64,000 nt of DNA from Candidatus Poribacteria bacterium (GCA_028818695.1 JAPPNK010000026.1:199164-263163), one strand, 5' to 3'; shown: positions 1 through 8,846, counted from the first letter of the stretch. Notes: generated by a model from the sequence alone, not told the origin. Program-made: numbers and translations.

Positions 1-1
1 T

Positions 2-907
2 TTGGCGACCGTTTCGGTGGACGAATACGACGCCCCGATCATCGCGGCATGGCAGGCGGGGCTGGGGCGCGCGCTCGCTTACACGGCTGAAGCGAGCGGA
101 AAACATACAGGGGAGATCGCCAAATGGGACGACTACGGCAACCTGCTCGCAGGGATGGCAAGATGGACGGCGGGCGACCGCCAGAATCTGCCGGACGGAA
201 TGGTTTTGACGCAGGAGGTTGAGAACGGCGTTCAGCGCATTGATCTTCACCTTGACCCTGAGCGGGAGGGCGCGGGCGTCTTTGACCCGCCGACCGTTTC
301 TGTTTTAAGAGGCGTACCGGGACGCCCGCCCGTCGCTGAAAAGGTTGTTATGGAGTGGACATCCGCGGACACGATCACGGCGCATGTGCCGCTTCGGGGC
401 AGCGAGACGGTCATTTCGACCGTTGACTTGGGAGAGGACGGGTCCGCGTCGTTTGCGCCGGTCAGTTTGCCGTACTCGCCGGAATATCTGCCGGAGCGGG
501 AGGGGGCGGGCTTGCAGGCGCTTCAGCAGGCGTCGCTCATCACGGGCGGAAAGGCGCGGGTGAACCTCGCCGAAGTGTGGCGCGACCTTGATCGGCTTCC
601 GCGCTATGTGCCGCTGGCGGCGTGGCTGCTGTGCGCGGCGGCGGCGCTGCTGCTGTTGGAGGTGTTGGAGCGGAGGACAGGGATTATCGGCGCCCGCCCG
701 CCGAGGCAGAAGAAGGAGAAAGCCGAAAAACGCCTGCGCCAACCGAGAAGAAAGCGGCGTCAAACTCCCGAAGAGACGGAAGAGCCGATAGAGGCGCCTA
801 TAGAAGAACCGGCTCCCCCGCCTCCCATTGAGGAGCCAAGACGACAGCCGGCATACAGCGCCCTCCGCCAGGCGCAGCGGCGCGCGCGCAACCGCATCGG
901 CGATTAG
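2..907 (+). CDS. C-terminal part of a VWA/glutamine-amidotransferase-like membrane protein (5' partial)
   Basis: The reading frame is open from the window edge, so the start is missing. Residues about 10-60 (PIIAAWQAGLGRALAYTAEA ... W..YG.LLAGMARWTAGD) resemble the end of large bacterial inner-membrane proteins that combine a von Willebrand A domain with a glutamine-amidotransferase-like fold; in that family this stretch usually reads PLLATWRYGLGR-AAFTSD followed by W-GFG-FW-Q-VRW. One transmembrane helix follows at about residues 203-224. The tail beyond it is first Arg/Lys-rich and then Pro/Glu-rich, so it is probably cytoplasmic and disordered. The gene converges on the phosphodiesterase gene on the other strand, 19 bp away, with a perfect GC palindrome (GCGGCGCGCCGC) in the gap. 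The cellular role is not known; surface remodelling is only a guess. Family placement is moderate because the diagnostic N-terminal domains lie outside the window. Confidence 0.6.
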   Translation: MATVSVDEYDAPIIAAWQAGLGRALAYTAEASGKHTGEIAKWDDYGNLLAGMARWTAGDRQNLPDGMVLTQEVENGVQRIDLHLDPEREGAGVFDPPTVSVLRGVPGRPPVAEKVVMEWTSADTITAHVPLRGSETVISTVDLGEDGSASFAPVSLPYSPEYLPEREGAGLQALQQASLITGGKARVNLAEVWRDLDRLPRYVPLAAWLLCAAAALLLLEVLERRTGIIGARPPRQKKEKAEKRLRQPRRKRRQTPEETEEPIEAPIEEPAPPPPIEEPRRQPAYSALRQAQRRARNRIGD

Positions 908-926
908 CGGCGCGCCGCATCCTCCT

Positions 927-1733
927 TTAAAACGGGACGGGGCTGCCTTCCCAGTGTTCGCCCGGCTCAAGACCCAGCAAGGCGGCGATCGTCGGCGCGT
1001 TGTCTATGATGCTCACAGGCGCCTCAATGGATTTGCCGCTCGGGACGCCCGCCCCGAAGCAGACCCAAGGTATCGTCATGTCTTCAGGCATGTCGGTTCC
1101 GTGCGTCTGCCCGTGTCCGCCATGGTCGGCGGTGACGATGACGGCGGTTCGTTCCATGGTTCCCGCTTGACGCGCAGCCTCCAGAACAATGCCGACGCAA
1201 ACGTCCGCGTTCGAGATCGCATCCAGATACGGCTCCGACATCCACCCATGCGCATGCCCCATCACATCCGTATGCCCCAGATAGACGAAGATGAAGGCGT
1301 ACGGATTCTTTGCCGTCCGCCGTATGAGCGCGCCCGCCGCTTCCGCCAGCTCCTGGTCGCCTTCCGGCGCGGCCCAGTTGCGCATCATGAGCGAATGCTC
1401 CAGGGAGCCGGGGCTGGCGAGGTCGCGCAGCGGCTCCCAGTTGTAAAACGCCGCCGCCTTCATCTGCGCCCGCCGCACAACGTCCATAATGCTCGGCACG
1501 GGGCGCGCCAGCGGCGTGAACGTATTCGTGACAACCCCATGGCGCGTCGGCGGGACGGAGCGAAACATGGAGCTGTGGCACGGCAGCGTCACAGACGGCA
1601 TGACCGTCTGAGCCGAAAAGGTGGAAACGCCGCCGCTGACGAGCGCGTCTGTGTTGGGCGTTTCCGCCTTCTGCAGCCCGTCAGGCCGCATGCCATCGAC
1701 GCTGAATAAAATGACCGTGTCTGCTTTCGCCAT
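927..1733 (-). CDS. Alkaline-phosphatase-superfamily phosphodiesterase
   Basis: This 268-residue protein belongs to the type I phosphodiesterase / nucleotide pyrophosphatase branch of the alkaline phosphatase superfamily, hydrolases with two bound metals. Visible motifs are FSVDGMRPDGL near the N-terminus (first metal aspartate), PSVTLPCHSS (the threonine is the expected nucleophile), YLGHTDVMGHAHG (metal-binding Asp/His) and VTADHGGHGQTHG (Asp-His pair). It has no signal peptide, so it should be cytoplasmic, and the substrate cannot be told. The ATG at 1733 is chosen because AAAGGAGG lies just upstream and the conserved domain begins there; the frame stays open further upstream but runs antisense to the LamG gene and is shadow. 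It follows the upstream LamG gene by 11 bp and is probably co-transcribed with it. Confidence 0.85.
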   Translation of the reverse strand: MAKADTVILFSVDGMRPDGLQKAETPNTDALVSGGVSTFSAQTVMPSVTLPCHSSMFRSVPPTRHGVVTNTFTPLARPVPSIMDVVRRAQMKAAAFYNWEPLRDLASPGSLEHSLMMRNWAAPEGDQELAEAAGALIRRTAKNPYAFIFVYLGHTDVMGHAHGWMSEPYLDAISNADVCVGIVLEAARQAGTMERTAVIVTADHGGHGQTHGTDMPEDMTIPWVCFGAGVPSGKSIEAPVSIIDNAPTIAALLGLEPGEHWEGSPVPF

Positions 1734-1744
1734 CAATGCCTCCT

Positions 1745-2518
1745 TTACCGTTGCGCCTTCAGACCCGCCCATGAGACGGCTGTCTTGCCCTGCGGGTTCA
1801 CCGACAGAAAACTGCCGTTCATGACCGAATTGATCTCGTTTTCGTCCAACGCTCTTGAGAAGATATAATACTCGTCCAGCAAGCCGGTCAGCCAGCGATC
1901 GTTCTTGTGGTCGCCGATGCCGGCGTTGACATCCCAGTTGTCGGAGAGTGTGCCGGCGCCGTTTGCGGCGTGCGTTTCCTCGCCGTTCACAAAGGTTTTC
2001 GCTTCGCCCGAATCGCTGTCGTAGGTTCCGGCAAAATGAACCCATTCACCCGCCGGAAGCACGGGGCCGGGGTTGATGTTGAAGACCGTCGTCCCGCCTG
2101 CGTCACGATGGAACCAGCGGAAGCCGCCGGCGCGTATTTCGGCGTGGTAGAGTCCGCTGCCGTGGTCGGTGGTGTTGGCGTCTAGAAGCGTCTGAACGCC
2201 GACGCCATTATGGTTCACCCAGACCGCCAGCGTGATGCCGTCCACCGGTCCGTTTTGAAATTCAGGTCCGTTCATGTCGACGCGGGTCTGCTCAAAAAGG
2301 AGAGCCTTGCCGGCGATGTCGCTGTTTTCGCGTTTGGAACCGCCCTTTGTGATGGTTCCATCGTTGCCGTAGGAGGACTGGTCAATGATCGTGTCGCCCT
2401 CTTCGTCGAAGTTGTAATAGACGGAGAGGGTCGGGTCGTTTGCGTTTGCATGCGCGCCCAGCCCGAAGCAGGCTGCGGCGGCAATCGCCAAGAGATGTAT
2501 GCGCGCGCGTTTCGTCAT
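1745..2518 (-). CDS. Secreted LamG-domain protein, paralogue 1
   Basis: An N-terminal signal peptide (MTKRARIHLLAIAAAACF...AHA) is followed by one concanavalin-A/LamG-like domain of about 200 residues (YYNFDEEGDTIIDQSSYGNDG; GEWVHFAGTYDSDSGEAKTFVNGE; LLDEYYIFSRAL). Such domains bind carbohydrate or protein ligands outside the cell. The protein ends in VNPQGKTAVSWAGLKAQR, a tail it shares with the neighbouring paralogue and with an unrelated secreted protein near 42.5 kb. Two ATGs lie at 2524 and 2518; 2518 is preferred because the GGAG is then 9 nt away, the same spacing as in the paralogue, whereas 2524 leaves only 3 nt. The phosphodiesterase follows after 11 bp. No catalytic residues are seen; a cell-surface binding role is inferred. 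Confidence 0.82.
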   Translation of the reverse strand: MTKRARIHLLAIAAAACFGLGAHANANDPTLSVYYNFDEEGDTIIDQSSYGNDGTITKGGSKRENSDIAGKALLFEQTRVDMNGPEFQNGPVDGITLAVWVNHNGVGVQTLLDANTTDHGSGLYHAEIRAGGFRWFHRDAGGTTVFNINPGPVLPAGEWVHFAGTYDSDSGEAKTFVNGEETHAANGAGTLSDNWDVNAGIGDHKNDRWLTGLLDEYYIFSRALDENEINSVMNGSFLSVNPQGKTAVSWAGLKAQR

Positions 2519-2765
2519 GTTCATGATCTCCAATTCGTTTGATGCTGCCGTTCTTTGAAACGCTTTCATTTGAATGTATTTTAACCAACCTCCATTTTAT
2601 GTCAACTTTCAGCGCGGACAAGCCGCCGTTTCCGCGTGAGCGGCGATCCAGTCTCCTGGCAGAAACCGCTCGCCTTCGCCAAGCGGCATGTCCTCATAAA
2701 ACGCTAAAGCCAGACAGAGAAGAGCGCGCTGTATCTGCGCCCTTCATGATGTAAAACGTCCGCCT

Positions 2766-3539
2766 TTACCGCCCCGTCTTGACGCCCGCCCATGAAATGG
2801 CCGCTTTGCCTTTCGGGTCAACCGAGGTGAACGCGCCTGTCATGACAGCGTTGATCTCATCGGCGCTGAGCGCGCGGGAAAAGATGAAGTACTCGTCCAG
2901 CAAGCCGGTCAACCAGCGGCCCCCGTTGTGGTCGCCGATGCCGGCAGTGTCGTCCCAGTTGCCGGACAGCTTCCCGGCGCCTTGCGCTTCGTGCGTCATC
3001 TCTCCGTTCACATAGGTTCGCGCCATGCCGCTTTCGCTGTCGTAGGTTCCGACAAAATGAACCCATTCGTCCGCCGGAAGCACAGGTCCTGGGTTGATGT
3101 TGAAGACCGTCGTCGAGCTGCCGTCTCTGGAGAACCAGCGAAAGCCGCCGGGGCGTATCTCGGCGTGGTAGAGTCCGCTGCCGTGGTCGGTGCCTTTGGC
3201 ATCGAAAAGCGTTTGCGGATCGCCGGAGCCTGCGTGGCGTATCCATGCGGCGATCGTGATGCCGTCGACAGGTTTGTTTTGAAATTCAGGTCCGTTCAGG
3301 TCGACGCGCGTGTTCTCAAAGAGCAGCGCCATGCCGACATGTCCGTCTTGGCGCGTCAAGGCGCCGGCGGCGATGGAACCGTGGTTGCCGTAGGAGGAGT
3401 GGTCGGTGATGACGTCGCCGTCTCCGTCGAAGCTGTAGTAAACGGAGAGGCTGGCGTCGTTCAGATTTGCCTGCGCTGTCATCCCGAAGCAGAGCGCGGC
3501 GGCAACCGCTAAGATATGGATGTTCGCGTTTTTCATCAT
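2766..3539 (-). CDS. Secreted LamG-domain protein, paralogue 2
   Basis: This is a close tandem paralogue of the next gene downstream, with the same order of parts: signal peptide (MMKNANIHILAVAAALCFGMTAQA), a single LamG domain and the C-terminal tail VDPKGKAAISWAGVKTGR. Long stretches are nearly identical (DHGSGLYHAEIR, FNINPGPVLPA-EWVHF, RWLTGLLDEY). Differences are spread along the protein, which fits a duplication that is not very recent. The start at 3539 has GGAG nine bases upstream; an ATG at 3554 is also in frame but would put charged and polar residues before the signal peptide and lacks a ribosome site. The intergenic gap to paralogue 1 is about 250 bp and AT-richer. Ligand unknown. 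Confidence 0.82.
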   Translation of the reverse strand: MMKNANIHILAVAAALCFGMTAQANLNDASLSVYYSFDGDGDVITDHSSYGNHGSIAAGALTRQDGHVGMALLFENTRVDLNGPEFQNKPVDGITIAAWIRHAGSGDPQTLFDAKGTDHGSGLYHAEIRPGGFRWFSRDGSSTTVFNINPGPVLPADEWVHFVGTYDSESGMARTYVNGEMTHEAQGAGKLSGNWDDTAGIGDHNGGRWLTGLLDEYFIFSRALSADEINAVMTGAFTSVDPKGKAAISWAGVKTGR

Positions 3540-3944
3540 GCCTGTGGACTCCAATTTGCGTTAAACAGTCTCGCTGCAATGCGTTCCTTTTGGCGCATTT
3601 TAAACCTGCCCGCGATTTTTGTCAACCTTCAACGCCGCGGCACAAAACCCGTCATTCCCGCGCAAGCGGAAATCCAGAGTCCAACAGACGACATCCGCCC
3701 CTTGCGGTAATGACGTCCATCAGATTTGCTCTAACTCAAGAGGCAATCTCAGAAACTGACCTTAGCGCTTTAGTTGGGACATTCGCCTGGGCGAACGCGG
3801 ACGGTTTCTGCGGCGCCTCTAGATTCCCGCTTTCGCGGGAATGACGGCCTGGTTGGCGGCGCCTTTTTCCCATCAATAGAGCGATCATTCGTTCAAATGT
3901 CCCAACTTTACGCATGAGGTCAGCAGAAAGGTCTGTCAAACCGT
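3540..3944. other. Intergenic stretch without a gene
   Basis: No convincing coding sequence is seen here. The stretch holds one short palindromic core repeat (3651-3679, CATTCCCGCGCAAGCGG...) and a complete family-2 inverted-repeat element (3756-3923). The element lies just downstream of the stop codon of inositol-3-phosphate synthase. Confidence 0.7.
3756..3923. mobile_element. Family-2 MITE-like element, complete copy
   Basis: The 168-bp element has imperfect 27-bp terminal inverted repeats (3756-3782 and 3897-3923; 20 of 27 positions match, with the inner AGTTGGGACAT perfect). CAGAAA directly flanks both ends, a likely target duplication. The interior contains a strong hairpin (GATTCCCGC ttt GCGGGAATG) at about 3822-3844. 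It encodes nothing. Partial or decayed copies lie at 5120-5230 (left half), 18945-18975 (right end), about 37305-37318 (one terminus) and 52115-52218 (right half). Confidence 0.7.
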
Positions 3945-5018
3945 CTAACGCCCAGCGATGAAGCTCTCCACCATCTCCAGCGCCTCCGAATCGGTGTACT
4001 GAATCGGCGGCGACTTCATGAAGTAGGCGCTTGGACCCAGCAGCGGTCCGCCGATGCCTCTGTCCCGCGCCAACTTGCAGCACCGTATCGCATCGATGCT
4101 CACGCCCGCGGAGTTCGGCGAATCCCACACCTCCAACTTCAGCTCTATGTTGACCGGCACATCGCCGAATTCGCGCCCCTCTATCCGTATGTGGCACCAC
4201 TTGCGGTCTTCAAGCCATGGGATATGGTCGCTCGGTCCGATGTAAACATTCTGCGGCTCCACCTTGTAATCCAGCTGCGAGGTCACGGCGTCCGTCTTGC
4301 TGATGCGCTTCGACTCAAGCCGCTCCTTCTCAAGCATGTTCAGGAAGTCCATGTTCCCGCCCACATTCAGCTGCGAGGTGCGCTCCATCAACACGCCCCG
4401 GTCGTTGAAGAGGCGCGTCAAGACGCGGTGAACAATCGTCGCGCCCATCTGCGCCTTGATGTCGTCGCCGATGATCGGCAGCCCGGCGTCCTCAAACCGC
4501 TCGCGCCAGCGCTCATGCCTGCAGATAAAAACGGGGATGCAATTGACGACCGCAACGCCCGCCCGCAGCGCCTGCTCCATATACATCCGCGTCGCCTTTT
4601 CGCTTCCGACGGGCAGGTAGTTCACCAGCACATCCGCCTTCGCGTCTGTCAGCGCCTGCGCGACATCAACCGGCTCCGCGTCCGATTCGCGTATCGTCTG
4701 GCGGTAGTACCGCCCCAGCCCGTCGCCTGTCGGTCCGCGCATTACCTGGACGCCGGTCGGCGGAATATCGGCGAATTTGATCGTGTTATTGATGGGCGAC
4801 ATGAGCGCGTCGCTCAGATCGCGCCCGACCTTGTTGTCGTCCACATCAAACGCCGCGACCGCCTCAACATCGGAAACGTGGTATCCGCCGAGGCGGACAT
4901 GCATCAACCCTGGGACAATGTCCTGGTCGGAGGCGTTCTGGTAGTAGTAAAGGCCTTGTACGAGTGAAGAGGCGCAATTGCCTGTTCCAACAATCGCAAT
5001 CCGCGTTTTTTTGCTCAT
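3945..5018 (-). CDS. ino1: Inositol-3-phosphate synthase
   Basis: This enzyme converts glucose 6-phosphate to myo-inositol 3-phosphate with NAD+, the entry step to inositol lipids and inositol-derived solutes. The 357-residue protein matches the shorter bacterial/archaeal form: the Rossmann motif [12 protein letters not shown] is at residues 10-21, followed by [26 protein letters not shown], a stretch very like the mycobacterial enzyme. Also present are the central [15 protein letters not shown] block, which carries active-site lysine and NAD contacts, and the catalytic region [12 protein letters not shown]. The ATG at 5018 has AAAGG 7-11 nt upstream; the longer open frame beyond it runs into repeat DNA and is not used. 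A sigma70-like promoter lies at 5080-5108. The gene stands alone; no inositol monophosphatase is adjacent. Confidence 0.93.
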   Translation of the reverse strand: MSKKTRIAIVGTGNCASSLVQGLYYYQNASDQDIVPGLMHVRLGGYHVSDVEAVAAFDVDDNKVGRDLSDALMSPINNTIKFADIPPTGVQVMRGPTGDGLGRYYRQTIRESDAEPVDVAQALTDAKADVLVNYLPVGSEKATRMYMEQALRAGVAVVNCIPVFICRHERWRERFEDAGLPIIGDDIKAQMGATIVHRVLTRLFNDRGVLMERTSQLNVGGNMDFLNMLEKERLESKRISKTDAVTSQLDYKVEPQNVYIGPSDHIPWLEDRKWCHIRIEGREFGDVPVNIELKLEVWDSPNSAGVSIDAIRCCKLARDRGIGGPLLGPSAYFMKSPPIQYTDSEALEMVESFIAGR

Positions 5019-5079
5019 GTCCAACCCTTTCTGGATTCCGCTCAACTTGCTTCCCTTAAAAATATAACGCGCATTGCCT

Positions 5080-5108
5080 ATTATATCCTGATGCGCTCCA
5101 TGACGCAA
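5080..5108 (-). promoter_or_regulatory. Sigma70-type promoter of ino1
   Basis: On the minus strand, -35 TTGCGT (5108-5103), a 17-bp spacer and a perfect -10 TATAAT (5085-5080) stand about 60 bp before the ino1 start. Transcription should begin near 5073, giving a leader of roughly 55 nt. Confidence 0.6.
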
Positions 5109-5119
5109 GTTGTCCTTTT

Positions 5120-5230
5120 CTGACCTTATGTCTTTAGTTGGGACATGTCGGCGGACGGATGCGGACGGTTTCTGCGGCGCCTCTAGATTCCCTCCCCGTT
5201 TCACGGGGACATGGCTTGCGCGGGAATTAC
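5120..5230. repeat. Family-2 element, left half
   Basis: From CTGACCTTATG at 5120 the sequence follows the left end of the complete element at 3756, including TTTAGTTGGGACAT and CGGACGGTTTCTGCGGCG, and then a degenerate core palindrome. No matching right terminus is found, so this is a remnant or a half copy. Confidence 0.6.
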
Positions 5231-5292
5231 GGGCTGAGCCGCCGGACGCTTCGCATCATAATAAGGTCTATCGTTTGCTAAGAACATCGGAA

Positions 5293-5420
5293 TAAACCCC
5301 CCAAACCCCCCTTGACAGGGGGGCTTCGACTCTCACCCTTGACAGGGGGGCTTCGACTCTCACCCTTGATAAAGGGCTTCGACTCTCTCCCCCCTTGATA
5401 AGGGGGGATGGGGGGGTTTA
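5293..5420. repeat. C/G-run tandem repeat within a large inverted repeat
   Basis: Units of about 27 bp (TTGACAGGGGGGCTTCGACT...CACCC) occur twice in tandem and a third time in altered form (TTGATAAAGGGCTTCGACT). The array is bounded by AAACCCCCC runs on the left and GGGGGGTTTA on the right, so the whole block can fold back on itself. It lies between the divergent ino1 and accA promoters. There are no spacers, so it is not a CRISPR. Confidence 0.7.
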
Positions 5421-5453
5421 GGCGCGGGAATGGCGTTCTATCGAGCGCGGATG

Positions 5454-5481
5454 TTGCGCATTTGGAAAAGCGCGCTATACT
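5454..5481 (+). promoter_or_regulatory. Promoter of the accA-rib operon
   Basis: -35 TTGCGC (5454-5459), a 16-bp spacer and -10 TATACT (5476-5481) lie 29 bp before the accA start codon. The -35 is weak but the -10 is good. Confidence 0.5.
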
Positions 5482-5509
5482 ATTATAGAAACGGCGGGCG
5501 GAGAGCGTC

Positions 5510-6487
5510 ATGAAATCGAACGACATTCATTTTGAAGAGAGCATGTTCGCTGTCGAAGAGCGGCTCAAAGAATTGCGCGCCGCTATTGAGGATGCCCCCA
5601 TCAACCTCCAAAAAGACGCGCAGCTGCTTGAAAAGGCGTATGAACAGGAGCGGAACCGCTTTTATGAGCGGCTGTCGCCCTGGCAGAAGGTGTGGCTGGC
5701 GCGCCGATCCGAGCGCCCAAGAGGCTCCGACTACGTACAAGCTCTCATTGAAGACCCTGTCCCGATCTGCGCCGACCGAATCGACGGCGACGACCCGGCG
5801 CTTTTAACAGGCGTCGGATGGTTCGACGAAACGCCGGTCGTCTATTTCGCCCAACAAAAAGGGCGCAACACCAAAGAGAATATCCGCACCAGCTTCGGCA
5901 TGATGCATCCGCAGGGTTACCGCAAGGCGCGCCGTCTCATGCGCTTCGCGGCGAAGTTCAACCGCCCCATTCTGAGCTTTGTCGACACGCCGGCGGCGCA
6001 TCCGTGCGCGCATGCCGAAAAACGCGGACAGGCGAACGCGATCGCTGAGAATCTGTTTGAGATGTCGCAGCTGCCGGCGCCGTTCATCGCGGTCGTTGTG
6101 GGCGAAGGCGGAAGCGGAGGCGCTCTCGGCGTGGCGATGGGAAACGCGGCGCTGATGCTGGAACACGCCGTTTACTGCGTCGCGCCGCCGGAGGCATGCA
6201 GCGGCATTTTGTGGAAAGATTCGGGCGAACACGCCCCAGAGGCGGCTGAAGGATTGAAACTGACCGCCAACGATCTGAAAAAGTGGAAGGTGATCGACGA
6301 GATCATCCCTGAACCGCCGGGCGGAGCGCACCGCGACCCGCAGGAGACCTACCGGCGCGTCCAAAACGCTGTCAAGGCGCGTCTGCAGGAGCTGTCCGCC
6401 TTGACGCCCGACCAGCTCATTGAACAGCGCAGGCGCCGGTTTAGACAGATCGGCGTCTTTCAAGAAGGCGGGGAGCCGCCCGACTAA
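5510..6487 (+). CDS. accA: Acetyl-CoA carboxylase carboxyltransferase subunit alpha
   Basis: AccA pairs with AccD to move the carboxyl group from carboxybiotin to acetyl-CoA in fatty acid synthesis. The 325-residue length is normal. Recognisable segments are FEESMFAVEERLKELRAA at the N-terminus, QKGRNTKENIRTSFGMMHPQGYRKARRLM, the oxyanion-hole glycines in VVGEGGSGGALGVAMG, and the C-terminal PPEACSGILWKDSGEHAPEAAEGLKLTANDL. One canonical block is altered: the usual DTPGAYPG...AEERGQ reads DTPAAHPCAHAEKRGQ, so two glycines are replaced. A GGAG precedes the start. accD is not in the window. The gene heads a run of same-strand genes with the riboflavin enzymes and is probably co-transcribed with them; linkage of fatty acid and flavin synthesis is unusual but may be only positional. 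Confidence 0.93.
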   Translation: MKSNDIHFEESMFAVEERLKELRAAIEDAPINLQKDAQLLEKAYEQERNRFYERLSPWQKVWLARRSERPRGSDYVQALIEDPVPICADRIDGDDPALLTGVGWFDETPVVYFAQQKGRNTKENIRTSFGMMHPQGYRKARRLMRFAAKFNRPILSFVDTPAAHPCAHAEKRGQANAIAENLFEMSQLPAPFIAVVVGEGGSGGALGVAMGNAALMLEHAVYCVAPPEACSGILWKDSGEHAPEAAEGLKLTANDLKKWKVIDEIIPEPPGGAHRDPQETYRRVQNAVKARLQELSALTPDQLIEQRRRRFRQIGVFQEGGEPPD

Positions 6488-6503
6488 CGCATCGGAGAGC
6501 GGT

Positions 6504-7145
6504 ATGTTCACCGGCATCATCGAAACGCTCGGAAGCGTCCAACGGATCGAACGCGCCGGCGGCGGAATGCGCCTCGCCATCGAAATGGAAGCGGATGAGC
6601 CGCTGCGTCTGGGCGAAAGCGTCGCGCTGAACGGCGTCTGTCTCACTGCGGCGGCCGTTCCAAGCGACTGCCTCTGGGAGGCGGACGTCTCGCTCGAAAC
6701 GATGCGCCGAACCGCCCTCGGCGACCTGCGCCCAGGCGCGCTCGTACACCTGGAGCGGGCGTTGAAAGCGGACGGACGCATCGGCGGGCATTTTGTACAG
6801 GGACATGTGGACGAGACGGGAATCGCCGCGCGGCTCTCTCCTGAAGGCGCCGGGATGCTGCTGGATGTGCGCGTTTCTTCGGACGGCATGCGTTATCTTG
6901 TTGAAAAAGGTTCCGTCTCGGTGGACGGCGTTAGCTTGACGGTTGCGTCGCTTTTGCCGGACGGCTTTCAAGTCGCGCTTGTTCCGCATACCTTGGAGAA
7001 GACGACGTTCGCGCGCCGTTCCGCCGGCAGCCGCGTCAACCTTGAGTTCGATATTTTGGCAAAATATGTGGAGCGCGCCCTGACCTATCGTCCGAACGGG
7101 GGCGTCGGCGCGGAGCTGTTGAAGGCGCAGGGGTATATGCGATGA
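6504..7145 (+). CDS. ribE: Riboflavin synthase, alpha chain
   Basis: It dismutates two 6,7-dimethyl-8-ribityllumazine molecules to riboflavin. The 213-residue protein has the usual two repeated barrels. The first opens with [12 protein letters not shown] and has [13 protein letters not shown]; the second, from about residue 96 ([13 protein letters not shown]), has [13 protein letters not shown]. The start at 6504 is fixed by the invariant MFTGIIE N-terminus and a GGAGAG upstream. Its TGA overlaps the ATG of ribBA (ATGA), which points to translational coupling. The lumazine synthase that makes its substrate is two genes downstream. Confidence 0.95.
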   Translation: MFTGIIETLGSVQRIERAGGGMRLAIEMEADEPLRLGESVALNGVCLTAAAVPSDCLWEADVSLETMRRTALGDLRPGALVHLERALKADGRIGGHFVQGHVDETGIAARLSPEGAGMLLDVRVSSDGMRYLVEKGSVSVDGVSLTVASLLPDGFQVALVPHTLEKTTFARRSAGSRVNLEFDILAKYVERALTYRPNGGVGAELLKAQGYMR

Positions 7146-8386
7146 ACATTCAATTTGCGCGTATCGAAGAAGCGATCGAGGCGGTGCGGCGGGGCGAGAT
7201 GGTGATCGTCACCGACGACAGCGACCGCGAAAACGAAGGCGATCTGACGATGGCGGCAGAGAAGGCGACCCCCGAAGCGGTCAATTTTATGGCGACCTAC
7301 GGAAGAGGCCTCATCTGCCTGCCTATGACGCAGCGGCGGTTTCAGGAGCTGGACATTCCGCCGATGACGACCGTTAGGCAGGACCCTCTCGGCACCGCAT
7401 ACGGCGTCTCCATCGACGCAAAAGAGGGGCTGACGACCGGCATCTCCGCGGCGGAACGGGCGTTGACGATTCGCCGAGCGGCGGATCCGGACGCCGAGGC
7501 AGGCGATTTTCAGCGTCCTGGGCATGTGTTTCCGCTTCAGGCGCGCGAGGGGGGCGTTCTCAGGCGCGCCGGGCATACGGAGGCGGCAGTCGATCTGGCG
7601 CGTCTGGCGGGGCTGTTTCCAGCCGGCGTTGTGTGCGAAATCATGAACGAGGACGGGTCGATGGCGCGCGCGCCGCAGCTGATGACCTTCGCCCAGAACC
7701 ATGGTCTCAAGATCATCTCCATCGCCGACCTGATCGCCTACCGGCGGCGCACCGAAAAGCTGATCTCCAAAGCCGCCTCGGCGCGCCTGCCGACGAAGCG
7801 CGGCGAATTCCTGCTCCATGCATACAGCAGCGTCATCGACCGGCGCGAGCATCTCGCCTTGACGATCGGGGATATCAGCGGCGGAGAGCCGACGCTCGTC
7901 CGCGTCCACTCCGAATGCCTCACGGGCGACACGTTCGGCTCGCTGCGCTGCGACTGCGGCAATCAGCTGGACGAGGCGATGCGCGTCATCCAAGAGGAAG
8001 GCAAGGGCGCCATACTCTACATGCGCCAAGAGGGGCGGGGCATCGGCCTTGTCAATAAAATGAAGGCGTACCAGCTCCAAGACACCGGCTACGACACGGT
8101 GGAAGCGAACGAAAAGCTCGGATTTAATGCGGATCTGCGCGACTACGGCATTGGAGCGCAGATACTGTACGATCTCGGCATCCGCAAGATACGGCTCATG
8201 ACGAACAATCCGCGCAAGATCGCCGGCATCGAAGGGCATGGGCTGGAGGTGGTGGAGCGGGCGCCGATACAGGTTCCGCCGCATAAGGAAAATCTGCGTT
8301 ATCTTCAAACGAAACGCACCAAGTTGGGGCATCTTCTCATGGACGATCTTTCATATTCGGACGAGGATGAGCATGGCGATTTTTGA
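7142..8386 (+). CDS. ribBA: Bifunctional DHBP synthase / GTP cyclohydrolase II
   Basis: This fused enzyme supplies both branches of riboflavin synthesis: 3,4-dihydroxy-2-butanone 4-phosphate from ribulose 5-phosphate, and the pyrimidine precursor from GTP. The N-terminal domain (to about residue 205) has [26 protein letters not shown] with its acidic metal/catalytic residues and RPGHVFPL. The C-terminal domain has the zinc ligands in [19 protein letters not shown] (three cysteines), [21 protein letters not shown], and [10 protein letters not shown] followed by TNNPRKI. Both domains look intact. It overlaps ribE by 4 nt and ribH by 14 nt. The deaminase/reductase RibD is not in this window, so the pathway is incomplete here. 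Confidence 0.96.
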   Translation: MNIQFARIEEAIEAVRRGEMVIVTDDSDRENEGDLTMAAEKATPEAVNFMATYGRGLICLPMTQRRFQELDIPPMTTVRQDPLGTAYGVSIDAKEGLTTGISAAERALTIRRAADPDAEAGDFQRPGHVFPLQAREGGVLRRAGHTEAAVDLARLAGLFPAGVVCEIMNEDGSMARAPQLMTFAQNHGLKIISIADLIAYRRRTEKLISKAASARLPTKRGEFLLHAYSSVIDRREHLALTIGDISGGEPTLVRVHSECLTGDTFGSLRCDCGNQLDEAMRVIQEEGKGAILYMRQEGRGIGLVNKMKAYQLQDTGYDTVEANEKLGFNADLRDYGIGAQILYDLGIRKIRLMTNNPRKIAGIEGHGLEVVERAPIQVPPHKENLRYLQTKRTKLGHLLMDDLSYSDEDEHGDF

Positions 8387-8846
8387 GGGTCGGCTGATCG
8401 GCGAGGGGCTGCGCATCGCTGTCGCGGCGTCGCGTTTTAATGAGTTCATCACCTCCAAGCTGGTCGCCGCGGCGGTGGACGGCTTGACGCGGCATGGAGT
8501 CGACGCCGACAAGATCGATATCTGCTGGGTTCCGGGCGCGTTTGAGATTCCGCTGGCGGCGTCGCGTTTGGCGCGGTCGCGCAGGTACGACGCCGTCATA
8601 TGCCTTGGCTGCGTTATCCGAGGCGCGACGCCTCATTTTGATTATGTCGCGGGCGAGTCGGCAAAGGGGGTCGCCCGCGTAAGCCTAGACGCCGATCTGC
8701 CGGTCATCTACGCTATTTTGACCGTCGACACAATTGAGCAAGCCATCGAACGGGCGGGAACGAAAGCGGGCAACCGCGGATTTGACGCCGCGCTCGCCGC
8801 GATGGAGATGGCGACCCTCATGAAGGTTCTGCCAGAAGAAGCATAA
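8373..8846 (+). CDS. ribH: 6,7-dimethyl-8-ribityllumazine synthase
   Basis: Lumazine synthase joins the two products of the RibBA branches and forms an icosahedral or pentameric assembly. The 157-residue protein shows [35 protein letters not shown], the phosphate/substrate block [23 protein letters not shown] (catalytic His in TPHFDYV) and [19 protein letters not shown]. The ATG at 8373 lies inside the end of ribBA with GAGGA upstream, giving a 14-nt overlap. The TPR gene follows after 10 bp. Confidence 0.96.
   Translation: MAIFEGRLIGEGLRIAVAASRFNEFITSKLVAAAVDGLTRHGVDADKIDICWVPGAFEIPLAASRLARSRRYDAVICLGCVIRGATPHFDYVAGESAKGVARVSLDADLPVIYAILTVDTIEQAIERAGTKAGNRGFDAALAAMEMATLMKVLPEEA

Noticed and set aside
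5019-5204. Longer N-terminus for inositol-3-phosphate synthase
   Set aside because: The added codons come from a family-2 repeat and the promoter; the enzyme family starts at [11 protein letters not shown].
5293-5420. Possible CRISPR array
   Set aside because: The units are directly joined without variable spacers, and no cas gene is near.
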